A DNA stretch of 64,000 nt from Erythrophleum ivorense. Its lineage: Eukaryota > Streptophyta > Magnoliopsida > Fabales > Fabaceae. A model generated the notes under the pieces. That model was not told the origin of the DNA. It ran no database searches and worked only from the letters and a program-made list of their open reading frames with translations. Positions 39,301-50,642 of this stretch are shown one piece after another; position 1 is the first letter of the stretch; each line of letters starts with the position of its first letter. Location: positions 49,788,477-49,852,476 of the forward strand of contig JAIUCV010000003.1 in NCBI GenBank assembly GCA_026724425.1. Reading direction: 5' to 3'. Position numbers and translations under genes: made by a program.

Positions 39301-41187
39301 GTTACTTGTTTATTTTCTTAATTCAGAGATTATAAATGCTTACATGTACTAAAATATGCATTATTAGTACATTCTTGTTTTCATGTAAGCATTTATAATC
39401 TCTGAATATCCTGATTACTTTAAATAAGTGGTATGGCATTTGAATTTGAATCCTCTATATTTAATAAGTAAATGCATAATGTGTATTTAGAAAAAGATTA
39501 AAAAAATAAAGAGTAGATAGAAAGAAAGAAAGTAAGCTCAATACACAGTTCCACTATTTTGTGTCACACTCTCTTTTAAATATTTAGTACATTACTATGG
39601 GAGATCAAAATCCTGTTATATTTAGTACATGGTATTCGTATTTTTTGAAATATAAATCTATATTAGTATTGTTTTGGGTATCACAAAACATAAAATAATA
39701 CTTTTTTTCAAAAAAATATATAGATGGAAAAGAAATGATTTATTGTCTTATTATTTTTTTATTATTTATAGAATGCATAAAAAATTTTATGGCCACAAGT
39801 TGTGATGTGAGTAATTAAAAAAATTTTATTATAGTTAATACCTTTTATATTATTTAAATAATAAATGTTAAAATACTTTAGTCAAAGTAAGTGCAATTAT
39901 AATAAATACAATGTAAATTTCAATTTTTGGAGGAGAAAATATAATTTTTAAAAAATTAGACTACTGTTTAATTCTTTATAATTTTTCTCTCGGATTCTCT
40001 AATAAAATTTTAACATGTATATTTCTTTAAAAAGAAATTAATCATGAAATGTATAGATTATACGATTGTTTATAAAAATTATATATTTTACATGTTATTA
40101 TTAAAACCATACACTTGTGATATTTTAATTAAAAATTTTAATAAAAATATAAAAAACAATATATAATTTTTTTACTTAGAAAAAATGATGCAATTTAGAT
40201 ATATAATAATAATAATAATAATAATTACCCTTTTGTTTTTTGTTTTTGTTTTTGTATGCGGATTTGCCTTTGCGTATATATTTTATTTTTCCGCAGGCAC
40301 CGGGCTTTTGAAAACAGGGACCGTAACTAACTTTGAAGGATTCAGTCCTCAAAGTGCATGCGATTTCACCAGTTTGCCAGGAAAAGCTTGCTAAAATAAT
40401 ATTCAGCGACTAAATCCAATGTGTATATAAGAATTATATAACGTGAAAGGTTTGAATTCTCAACGAGAACCGTGCTGGAAATAATTATCATCAAGAATCT
40501 CGTTTATTACTCGGAAAATTTCAAATTACAGTCAATATACGTAATTTTTTTTTTGTCAATATATGTAGTCGAAATAGTTTTGAATATTTTAATATTTTAA
40601 AATATTAAATTAAGAGGAATAAAAAGTTTCACTGGCTACAGAAATTACTTAGTGTCACATTTAACACTTCGTCTCTCTTTTACACACACACACACACATA
40701 TATATATATTATCAGGACATATATCATCCACTTTCAAAACTTTCGCCAATTATTAAAATAGTTACTTATTAAAATATTTTTATTTATTTAATTACCCAGA
40801 AACTTTTCAAATATGCAATCTCTGCTGGTTGTTGTACGTATGAGAATGAGAGAAACAAAATTGATTCATAGCTCCAGCCAACGAATAGAGTTGATTTTTT
40901 ACTAGTAGTATTAAATATTAATAATATTATTATTTTTATATATTTTGTCATATAATTTAATTTATTTTTCATAAAAGTTATAAAATTCAATTTTAAATTA
41001 TATTTAAATTAAATTTTAAATTTTGGAAAAAAATTTATTTATTAAATTATAAATAATAATACTACTACTACTAAAATTTACAATATTAGAGAATGAATAT
41101 TTTTTCAAAGACAAATGAAAAAGTTAACAACATTAGGTGAAATGAATGGAGACCCGAAACGGCTTCCCGCTTGCTTGCCTCATTAGA
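36380..41187. other. AT-rich intergenic region, no convincing gene
   Basis: Contains a TA-rich palindromic stretch (37365-37443), (TA)n at 37547-37568, a hairpin at 39321-39407, an (AAT)n run at 40199-40226 and an (AC)n(AT)n run at 40683-40710. A 69-codon frame at 40185-40394 owes its hydrophobic start to the AAT microsatellite and is not supported as a gene. Confidence 0.5.
39321..39407. repeat. Perfect 26-bp inverted repeat forming a hairpin
   Basis: The left arm 39321-39346 (ATTCAGAGATTATAAATGCT...) and right arm 39382-39407 are exact reverse complements over 26 bases, with 35 bases between them. Inside the loop a further pair (tgtactaa/ttagtaca) can also pair, so the transcript would form a long, nearly continuous stem. 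Origin unknown: it could be a small MITE, a repair-made inversion or a small-RNA precursor. Confidence 0.85.
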
Positions 41188-41343
41188 ACGCGATCCTCTA
41201 CCCAGAGGAAATATGGGCATGCGATACCCAGACCCAAACTACGTCATTTTCGCTTGTGATTTAATGCCGCATCTTGTCCGTTCATTCTTCAAGCCATTGC
41301 AACCATCCATTGGAGACCAAATGAAGCCCCCGACACGCAACGT
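41188..41343 (+). repeat. Left TIR of the Mutator-like element
   Basis: Reverse complement of 42379-42535 with moderate divergence. Both arms carry 'GCGATCCTCTACCC', 'gatttaatg.cgcatctt' and 'accaaatgaag'. Confidence 0.85.
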
Positions 41344-42378
41344 ACCAAATGAAGCCCTAGATTCTCAGAAGCAAGATACCCCAATTTGCTGCATATCTTT
41401 ATCTTCTTTCCTGATCCAGTTACCACCCTCGCTGCATATTTTCATCTTCTTCCTTTTTCAAGTTGCAACCCCAAAGCTTAGAAGTCAATTTCGCTACACT
41501 TCCTCATCAACGCTCCTTGAAGGTCAGTATTGAATAGCGCCAAATAATTAGTCAGTTTACTTGGCTAGGAGTCCGTTCCTACAATACAAATTCTGGATAA
41601 GCATCAGCTATTGCTAAAAACGCAAGAGCTAATTTGAAACTCAAAGGAGCATTGGAATAATTAATTTGCTGCTCTTTAATTCAAATTGCATCCGACACCA
41701 AATACCCCTTTCAATCGAGTTCAACAAAATAGACAAAAACAAAAGAAAAATGTGAGTTATGTCTCAACCAATTATCAGAATTTTATACTACAAAGTGGGA
41801 GGGTCACTTTATAAAAAACATAAACTTGAAAGCATGGTTACAAAAAATATGTGACAAAAACATGATATAAATGAATCAATAATTTAGAATACAGTGTATA
41901 AGCTTTGCTTAAAGATTATGGCCATTCATGAGTTCATCAGCAAGCTTCTTAATCTAGAGACTTTGCACCTAAAGCTTTTTATTCTAAAATTTTCCCTTTG
42001 GCTAATCCACTACTGAACTTCTTTTTTGCGTGTGTATACATGGCATGGCATGAATGATTGTGGGAAATTTGATATGATATTCATATCCTGCTTGCTTTCT
42101 ATAGACTGAGCAATGACTTCCCAAAGCTTTCTTTCATATGCGCAGACGAATGCCCATAAATAATGCAACACATATACCTAATGAAACAGGGTCATGACTA
42201 CTGAAGGAAACAAGGTCACAGTTACTATACACCCCAACATTCCAAATTTTCTGAGATGGTGAAAGGTTGATAAGATGGATGGTGCTTGAGAAGAGAGTCT
42301 TGCAGATCGCTTCTGCTTGCCAAATATTTGCTTTCCTGCCAAGTGAAACAGGTCATGGCTATAGGAGAAGATGTTCGC

Positions 42379-42535
42379 ACATTGCGTATCGGGACCTTCA
42401 TTTGGTTTCCAATGAACGGCTGCGATTGCTTGATAATGGACGGAAAAGATGCGACATTAAATCAGGAGCGAAAACGACGCGTGTTTTGGGTCTAGGTACC
42501 GCGTGCCCAGATTCCCTTTGGGTAGAGGATCGCGT
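42379..42535 (-). repeat. Right TIR of the Mutator-like element
   Basis: Pairs with 41188-41343. Ends ...GGGTAGAGGATCGCGT. Confidence 0.85.
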
Positions 42536-42545
42536 GCCCTCACTA

Positions 42546-43940
42546 TTGCTATCTCTAAACTTTGAGAAGCTATTAATTATTATAGAGCTTATCATTAGTC
42601 CAATTACGTATTTAATTTTTGTTAATTTTAAAAAATTGTTTAACTTTGAAAAATAAAATAAAATATTCAAAAAATAATTGTGTAATTTTTAAATACTTAT
42701 TATTATTATTATTAAGTTTTTTAATAAAATTACGATATACAGTTTTTTTAAATAATAGTATAGTAATAAATTATAAACAAATAGAAAGAAAAGACGTCAC
42801 TTGTTATACGGTCTAATTTCAAATCCCACCCATGTGCTAAAAGTGGCCATTTATATTGAGGCGTCACATGCGCAAGATTCCTTCAATGAGATTGTTGTTT
42901 CCCTGATGAAAATAATGGACAAAATTACAGCTATACATGTTAAAATAAAAATATTTATATTAAAAAAATTAAAATTAAAATTTATTCTAAAAATTTAATA
43001 ACTAAAATTGTAAATTTTATAAAAAAATTACATTTTAAAATTTCAAATTAAAACTTTTTATCATTAAGTGTTTTAAAATAATTTTAATATTTAAATTCTT
43101 TTCCAAACGAAAATAAAGTTTGAGAAGGTTCGCATGAAACGTGATTGGACGGGAAAGCGCACAATGACCACGATTGGGGAGGATCCATGCTTCAGATGGG
43201 CCGCACCTATTTAGCAGTCCCTTTAATGTCCGTAAATCTTGCAGATCATAAATTCAGCAGTAAATTCAGCCTCTATACCCTCTCGTCACTTTCTTTGTAT
43301 GACTTGATTAATCGACTTAAAAAAGGATGTGCACGCGGTGAAATTTGAATCCTTTATTTTCTTAAGTTTAAAGTTAAAAAAATTATTTTTATTTTATATT
43401 TTACAGCCTTAAAGAAAGGTTAAAAATTTTAAAAAAAATCTATCCCATCTAAATTTAATATGAATAGTCTAAATCAGATATGCACAAAAAAAAAATGAAA
43501 AATAAAAATGGGTAAGGAATCAGTACTATGATTAATCAGATTACATTCATTTCATACATATTTTAAAGATTATTTATGTAAATAAATGATGAATGGTTTG
43601 ATGGCAAAAGTTTAATTTATTAGAAATATTTTTAGATATATTTGATTTAAGTTAGTAATTAAAATACATAAAAAGATGTTAAATTTCGATTCGCTGGGCA
43701 GATTGTATACATGGCCCTGTATTGTGAAAAGCATTTAACACGTTGTTATTTCACGTTTCATGGTATCTCAAATACTAGATTATTTAAAATATTCATATTT
43801 ATTATGATAATAAAAAATTATCATAAAAAAGAAACAATTAAAAAAATTAATTTAGTGACAAAAGTTTATTGACACATCAAAATCTGTCCTGAAATATATC
43901 AACTAGTAATTGATTTATTGACAACTATTAAAAATTATCT
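42546..43940. other. AT-rich intergenic sequence, nothing recognised
   Basis: Only short frames. A slightly GC-richer piece at 43130-43260 ('gattggacgggaaagcg', 'atgggccgcacc') was not identified. Confidence 0.5.
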
Positions 43941-43944
43941 TTTT

Positions 43945-44530
43945 TTTCTGTACATTTAGTGATAGATAAATTTTTGTCACTAAAATTTTTAATTAATGAC
44001 GAATTAACAATAATCACTGAAATTTTTTTCCCAAGATTTGCACTTTTAGGAATGGATTAATGTCAATAAAATTTTAAATTAATGACAAATTAGTGACAAT
44101 GCTTGAAAATTATTTTCTTAAATATGCACATTTAGTGACAAATAACAATTTATCACTATAATTTTTAATCAGTGAAAAATTAGTGATATCATTGAAGATT
44201 GTATTGTAAAAAAATTGTACATTTAGTTATAAAATAAAATCCATCACCAAAATTTTTAGTTAGTGACTGCTGTTGAAAATTCTTTTTAATCAAAATCTGT
44301 ACATTTAGTGACGGACTAGTGTTTGTCATTAGTTGTCTTTCACTAAATTTATTAATGACAAATTAGTGACAAATATTAAAATCATTAACTTTCCATATTT
44401 AGTAATGGAATGGTGTACATCACTAGTTGTCACTCTCTAAATCTATTAATTAGTGATGAATATTAAAAATATTAATTTCTCATATTTAGCGATGGATTGA
44501 TGTCCATCAATAATGATTAAAATTTAAAAT
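43945..44530. repeat. Tandem array of ~85-95-bp units with 'ACATTTAGTGAC' starts
   Basis: About seven diverged units each begin 'tgtacatttagtgac(gg)a' and contain 'tcactaaaatttttaat' and 'aatgacaaattagtgac'. The 'TTTAGTGACGG' word continues to about 44850, where 'ggtcactaaatctaggttttct' resembles the inner part of a CACTA terminus. This is likely the repeat-rich end of a CACTA element whose outer end has decayed; no left terminus was found. Confidence 0.6.
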
Positions 44531-44860
44531 GAAATAAATGTCAAATTTTTATTAGTTATAATACTTTTAAAGTTTATTTAAAATTTATCATGTTTTGTAT
44601 TTAATTCTTTAATATTTTTGAATTTCTATTTTTATTGACAGACTATCTATTACTTTCATTTATTGACAACCATTCGTTACATATAATTAGTGATAGATGT
44701 GTATCTGTCACTTAAATTTTGTACATGTGACACATAATTGTGTTAGATTTAGTGGTGGACCAATCTATCACTAAATGAATAATTAGTGACGGATTTTTAG
44801 ACTTAGTGGTGTTTTTTTTTTTGGTCACTAAATCTAGGTTTTCTAACAATTGGAATACAA
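44531..44860. repeat. Continuation of the 'TTTAGTGACGG' repeat region, probable decayed CACTA end
   Basis: Facing 'tctatcactaaat' and 'attagtgacggat' words run up to 'ggttttctaacaattg' at about 44838-44853. The last bases only loosely fit the expected GGTTTTCTTGTAGTG. Confidence 0.4.
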
Positions 44861-45164
44861 ACAATATTTCATGGTTAATGTTAATTATAGGAGATATCAC
44901 ATAATGCACTTCATAAACAACACCGATTGGCAAAGTGAGAGGATGAACAAGTATAAGATACCCACCAACAATAAAAAGGTTAGTCGAGTGAAGGTTTGGA
45001 AAGTTGGGGTCTCTTCACAATGGTGCTTTTGATTAAGCTTGGATTGAGGTTGCTAGTAGCAGTGGTAGGATTTACATCTCCTTGTCATCGAGTTCATCTC
45101 TTAACATTATTCCAGTAGTTGCAACATTACTAGATGGCAAATTTTCCTTTTATCTACTAAACAA

Positions 45165-45560
45165 ACTTATCTTTGGGAACCTTGGAAATTTGCAATGATT
45201 ATTAGATTATAACGAAGGATGTTTGAACCCTCTACACTCTAGGAATACCTTGACAAGATATGGCATACTCCCAACATACCACTGCTTACAATGCTAGGCA
45301 AGAGCTTCATCATCAAGTTCATATTTGAGAAGCAACAATTAGACATCATTGCATGAGGACCCTAATTCTTAGGTGATTACTTCATGGTAATTTGTAGTTG
45401 GACGTCTAATTTCAATCATAGTGACTAAGGTATTAACGATGCAACCATTATGGTATGTGTTCGACTTTTGTATCTTCTAATTGAGTACTTTAATGCATTT
45501 TCTTTAAGTAAGATTGGAGCTAGCTTAGGTAAACTCATGAAAATCAACATTTAATCTTCT
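45165..45560 (+). pseudogene. LINE retrotransposon ORF1 fragment (DUF4283-like)
   Basis: The plus-strand frame reads 'LWEPWKFAMII', 'LTMLGKSFIIKFIFEKQQLD', then 'GP*FLGDYFMVICSWTSNF' and 'TIMVCVRLLYLLIEYF', ending 'LSKIGASLGKLMKIN'. This order matches the DUF4283 domain at the N terminus of plant LINE ORF1 proteins (a GPW motif, then W-x-P-x-F, then WVRL..LP..Y, then IG..IGK.L.ID). At least three stops interrupt it. The rest of ORF1 and most of ORF2 do not follow directly; sequence from the reverse-transcriptase end appears 4 kb further on. Confidence 0.7.
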
Positions 45561-45599
45561 AGCAACTAATAAACAAGGTTTGTAAGACATAAATGGAAA

Positions 45600-48500
45600 A
45601 AGAGAATTTAGTAAGGGATAATTCCCTCACTATTTGTGCCAAACCTCTTTTAATATCCTCTTTATCTTTAGTTATTAACTTAGTCCTTATTATTAACACC
45701 TAGATCAGGTTTAAGTGAATAATATTATCACAGTTACCAGTTTTAGTGATAAAATATAATAAAAACACATAATCATGAACAATTTTTTCTTTGTGAACTC
45801 TTTATTGATTAAACAATCATATATGCATAACTCTAACTCTCTATATGCTTAGAGGATACACTAAATTAAAGTTAACACCTGAGGTAAATTTTAATAATCT
45901 AGAACCACTTTTGGGTTGCTATACCACTCTTGCTGATCATTACATACTCAAATATAACATTTCAAACCCATATTTGTACTTAGATCACATGGCCAGGCAA
46001 TTTACTAAAAATCTAGTAGCATAATGACTAGAAACCCAATGCTGCCCAGGTGTTATAACCTTCTCTTTTAAGAAAACCAATTGCCTACATAAGACTTCGG
46101 TCTATAATACTTTGTTTTAGTGGTCGCAGGGCTCAATTATCAACTAGTTCTTAGATCTAATTTCATTAGTCATTAGAATACTAGTATGCTAATAAACTCA
46201 TAAATAAGTAACTACATTACTGAGAATATTCATACATTCATTGATCCATTAAATAACTATCATAATTAGAGTTACATCATTATCAAATACATACTATCTC
46301 AAAATGCATTTATATGGCAATTAAAGCAATATTAAATCAAGCACCACATTCTTTAAGGCACTAAGAACTCTTCTCTATCTATTCTGCTACTACTATCTGG
46401 CATGGGATTAGTGGGTAAAGGAGTGAGATTTTAGGAAAAAATCTTAGTAGCATAATCATACTCTAATGTGCATTAACCACTCAAGCATACGGATGTGCAT
46501 GTATGCAGCTTTGCTAACATCAAAGCTTTCTAACACCTAAAAATATGTATGCATCTAATTGAAATCTGGCCAAGCTTATTGGATTCTTTCTTGAGCAGCT
46601 TTGATACTTAGCACAGGAAAGAGCTACTATTCTTCTCTTAGCTATCATTAGATAAAGTTTTACTTAGTAGGCCAGAAACTTATAAAAATATCATAAAACT
46701 TAATCAAACATCAAGCAAATACAACATACAAACAACTAGGCACTCAAGTAGTCAAAAACATGAAAGAGAAGAGGAAATTGCTACTTGTTGTGAGTTTATC
46801 CCTGATGCTGTAGGTATTAGTCTACTCTTCCTTATGATCTTTCTCTTTACTAGCCAAGCAATACCATTGTGATTCCTTTCTACTTTAATACCTATAATAT
46901 CACATTACATCTAAATCAGTGCCAAGGTTTCAATATGCTAACTATATGCTTCTTTAAATTATGATTTATGTAATTCAGACCATTGGGAGGCACTTTAGGA
47001 CTTTATTCCTAAGACTTTTCTTCCTTAACTTATTGACCATATTACTAGGGCTCAACTAACTCACCATTTGGCTTAGAATGGAGCTTGATACTTCTCTTAT
47101 TAGTTTGCCTAGCTTAACTAGCTTGATGCTTTGGCATAACTTATTGACCATATTACCAGGGCAACCGTTTTTGCTTACCCTTTTATCTAGGCCCTAATTT
47201 AGGGTTTTTCTTGGGCAAGATTTTTTAGACAACTGAAGCTCTCTAAGTTCTTATTTTAAGACCAAAATTAGCATTTACTCATTTCACTATTCTTTTAGTC
47301 ATTCCTCAACTTGACATATTTGGTAGTTTTATGTCTTTTTTTATAAACTTTATTCTATGCCTCCAAACCTCATTCTAACTTCTTAGATGGCCAATTAAAA
47401 TCAATTTATACTCATTAGAGGCTTTAAACACAATGCCACACAAACATATGCTCATTAACTTAGGCTAGGGTTTCATAGGTATCTAAATAATTCAACTTTC
47501 ACATATGGTTTTTATAGTTTAATTCGATGCTTCCCTTAGCTTTTATAATTCTCTAGAGGATTTCTAAATTCATTAGAACATTAAAACAAACTCATTTGGT
47601 CACATTTCCTAGGTGGTAGCTGAGACACTATACTCATTGGACAATCATGAGTTTTCTTGTTTCTTGCAACTATTTCTCCTAATTTCTTCAACCTAGTTGA
47701 ACTCTACATATTCCATATGCTTAATTGCATGCAAGAGAATGTAGAGAGAAGGACTTTCTCTCTTTAAATGAAATGAATGAATTGAAGAACTTAAGAAAAT
47801 AAAGTTTAAACCATAGCAAGATATACCTTGTCTTGAAGCTTGCTTTGTGCTCTATGTTTTCCCTTAATTGAAATTTTGAAAAAAGGACTTTCTTTCCCCT
47901 TGGCGGCAGTCAACTCCCTCTAAAACATAATTTGGAACCACCAAATTGAAACTCTTTTTTTCTTAAATAGCATAACTTGAAAAAGAGCTCATTACCATAT
48001 TTATTTGATAGCCTTTTGCTTTCTCTTTTCGTCCCTCAATGTGATGCCATGGATGAAGCATAAACCATTTGAAGAAAATTTTGGATGGTAGTGGAAATTA
48101 TGGCTAGTCGACACACACATATAATTAGAAAAGGTCAACAGGGCAACTTTAGTAAACTTCTATAAAAATTCTATCTACATCTTGATTTTTCTGCACTTAA
48201 AATATCTACATTCTAACTCAATTTTTCTACTAATTTGGACTCCTTAGGCCAACTTTCTTGGGCTACAGGGGTTCAAAACAGTGTAAAAAAGTTCAAAACT
48301 ATATTGTGGTCTTGGCTTTCTCATTTTTGTTTCGTTAGTATTTTGACCTATTTTATACTTTTTGGACATTCTTTATAACTCATTTAACATACATATAGTA
48401 GGAAATAACATCAACTTGCTTTAATTAATTTTTTATTAAAATCCTTGTATTTCTTACTTTTTTGGGATTCTTCTGTTCAGATGTCCTTAAAACTCATTCT

Positions 48501-48900
48501 TTTTCTGCTTTTCTCTTTGTTTTCTCTCTTTAATTGGTTTTCTATCTATTTCTCATATCCCTTTAACTTATTTGGAGGTCTAGGCCTAATTAGAAAATGC
48601 TAGATTTTACAATTCTATTGACACAACTTCAACAATAGTTTAGAGTTCAACCAAGGAATAAGGCCCTTGTATACTGGTTGCTAAGTAGCGAGGGTTCCTT
48701 CCCTGAGTTTTCGCTACCATCCCTTTGCTATTCTAAGTAGCAAGGGAAAATCCCTTGCCAATTTGATCCTTATTTTTTTAATCAATTCCTTCACTATTTA
48801 GCAAGTTACCTGTAAAGAGAATGTTCCCTTACTATATAGCAAGGTAATTCCCTTGCTATTTCTTTGCTAACCTTCATTAGAGAAAAAAGGAATTTTGCTT
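45600..48900. repeat. Unresolved repeat block separating the LINE pieces
   Basis: No coding sequence. The ends at about 45600-45640 ('tagtaagggataattccctcacta') and 48650-48880 ('tagcaagggaaaatcccttgcc', 'agcaaggtaattcccttgcta') share self-complementary words of the kind found beside CACTA element A. The middle (about 45700-48600) reads like a long non-coding LTR, possibly on the minus strand, but I found no matching termini or target duplication. Confidence 0.35.
48650..48880. repeat. Self-complementary 'TAGCAAGGGA...TCCCTTGCTA' repeat cluster
   Basis: Several facing copies of 'agcaaggga' and 'tcccttgcta' occur in 230 bp. The same words occur at 11800-12160, so the two loci may carry ends of one CACTA family. 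Confidence 0.5.
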
Positions 48901-49204
48901 AAAAGGAGACTCAAACTCCTCCTTTCTTCAACAACACTAAATGGGTTACTAGATGTTCCCAAGTTTGATTTAATCTTCCCATGTTTTGAACCAAAATGAA
49001 AGCACATTTTATTAGGTCACACGTCCCAATCTTGAATAGCATTCTCATCAATATAAGTGCCCACACCATCCATGATTGAGATGTGCATTTGATAGAATAC
49101 ATTCCTATTTTAGTTCAAAACTTAGGAAGAGTCAATTGACATTAGGAATATTTAGCAATCCACTATGCATCGTTGAAGAAGAGAGAAATTTAAATCTCTT
49201 CCTA
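48901..49204. repeat. Foldback: ~110-bp imperfect inverted repeat with a ~70-bp loop
   Basis: The left arm (48901-49012) and right arm (about 49085-49204) are diverged reverse complements. Landmarks such as 'tttcttcaac', 'cttccca.gttttgaac.aaaat' and 'aagcaca/tgtgca' pair across the centre. The left arm's minus-strand frame and the right arm's plus-strand frame therefore encode similar nonsense peptides. No terminal duplication was identified. Confidence 0.6.
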
Positions 49205-49499
49205 AGCAATGTGATATGGGTGCCTTTTGAGGATGTGCTTCTCCTATGTTTATACTAAAATATCTAATAAAACTCATCTAGTTAGGTGGAACATCACTAA
49301 AAGAAAGATCTTGGGATCAAGAGAATGACCCATATATATAGTTAAATTTAGTTTAGCTAAGTTCCATTAGAGATTCTTGAGGGAAAATTCTTGTTTGTTA
49401 AACACTTACCTTTCTTTTTCTTATGGCTAAAAGTGCAAGCAAAGAGGTCATGGTTTATCAATCTCAAATGCCTTATTAAAGTAATGGATATCCTTTGAA

Positions 49500-50637
49500 A
49501 AAGGTGTTGGGTAGGTTATAAAAAATGGTAATAATTAAAGCTAAAGTTTGGCATGATCATAAACATAACAAAGGTATGATTCATTCTACGGGTGATGACC
49601 GCTTCAGAGATATGAAGATAACCTTATAGTTGTTGACATCACAATGGAGCTTGTAAGCTGTTTAGTATCTTTGTTGAGCTCCCACTTAAAATTATTGCAA
49701 AAATACATGCTTGCCTTATTAACCTTAACTCCATTGTTGCTGATACCGTAACCTCACTGTTTGATGCCAAAGGATATTTCACTACTCTAAGAGCTTATGG
49801 TTATATCCTTTTGAAAGAAGAGAGCAATTATGCTTGTGCAAATTTAAAATGGGTTTAGAAGTTAGCTTGCCATCCAAGAGTTAAGGCATTTACAAGGTTA
49901 TATTGCCATGATAGCCTACTGGTGTGCCAGTTATTCTCAAATAGACATATCATTTGCTCAAATACTTGTCCACCTTATAATGAGTATGTTGAGTCTACAA
50001 TACACTTTTTTGGGGAGTGCTTGTAGGTGTCTAGAATTTGGACCATGTTGATCTTCCAATATGCCCAACCCCATATTTTAAATTGGCTAAAAGGTATTTA
50101 CATGATCACTGAAGATGATCCTTTCAAAGAGGGACCGTTTGTTTATGAATGTCAGGCCATCTATATTGTGAGAAATCATCAAAATTTTTCTATCTCACAT
50201 CTAGGTCACAACACTCACTATCAAACATCTCCATTCCTATGCATTAGTCTCTGTCCAAGGAAGGATGGTTCTAACTTAATATTGATGGATCATGGTGCCC
50301 TAACCCTAGTCCTAGTAGTGCTAAAGAAGTGATTAGAAACTAATATGGGAGATGGATTATAGGCTTCTTAGCCAAACCTAGATTTTAATAAACAATTCTT
50401 GCATAATTAGAAAGTTTATTGCACGTTTTAAAAATTTCTTTTGTGCACACAACTAAGTTTCTTGAGATTGAGCTTGACTCAAAAGTGACTTTTGACTTAG
50501 TTGGCAAACTATTGAACCTAGTCATCATCTTTCAACTATTTGTTGGGGATGCAACTCTTGGATGAGGAAGTTTTAAGTCTTCTCAAATGAAGATGAAGAA
50601 CATTGTTTGGGAAGATCACAAGGTAGCAAATGGTTTA
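49500..50637 (+). pseudogene. LINE reverse-transcriptase 3' remnant: zinc-binding (zf-RVT) and RNase H pieces
   Basis: At 49700-50040 the plus strand reads 'ADTVTSLFDAKGYFTTLRAY', then 'WV*KLACHPRVKAFTRLY', 'NRHIICSNTCPPYNEYVEST' and 'HFFGECL', which matches the zf-RVT domain after plant LINE reverse transcriptases (G-x-Y/F-S..AY, W..P.KVK.F, C..C....E...H.F..C). At about 50290-50385 'NIDGSWCPNPSPSSAKEVIR' followed by 'YGRWIIGFLA' matches the start of a plant non-LTR RNase H, and 50450-50637 ('FLEIELDS', 'IVWEDHKVANGLV') matches its end. Stops and frameshifts abound. Solo LTR 2 is inserted just past the last RNase H motif. Confidence 0.75.
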
Positions 50638-50642
50638 GTTAG
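50638..50642. repeat. Target-site duplication of solo LTR 2, left copy (GTTAG)
   Basis: Identical to 54461-54465. Confidence 0.85.

Larger units (their letters stand above)
41188..42535. mobile_element. Mutator-like element, 1.35 kb, with ~156-bp terminal inverted repeats
   Basis: The first ~156 bases (41188-41343, starting ACGCGATCCTCTACC) recur as the reverse complement at 42379-42535, with substitutions and a few indels. Long TIRs around a short internal region are typical of Mutator-like elements. The flanks show a possible imperfect 9-10-bp target duplication (GCCTCATTA at 41077+100, that is 41177-41185, and GCCCTCACTA at 42536-42545). No transposase is present, so it is non-autonomous. 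The internal part has a stretch resembling a gene's 5' region (41350-41535) but nothing recognisable as a domain. The TIRs are clearly richer in G+C than the flanks. Confidence 0.8.

Noticed and set aside
40185..40394. A 69-codon frame with a hydrophobic start
   Set aside because: The Ile run is encoded by an AAT microsatellite; no homology or conserved context.
42267..42656. Frames of 69-129 codons around 42.3-42.6 kb
   Set aside because: They read through the right TIR of the Mutator-like element and out into flanking sequence, so they are not genes.
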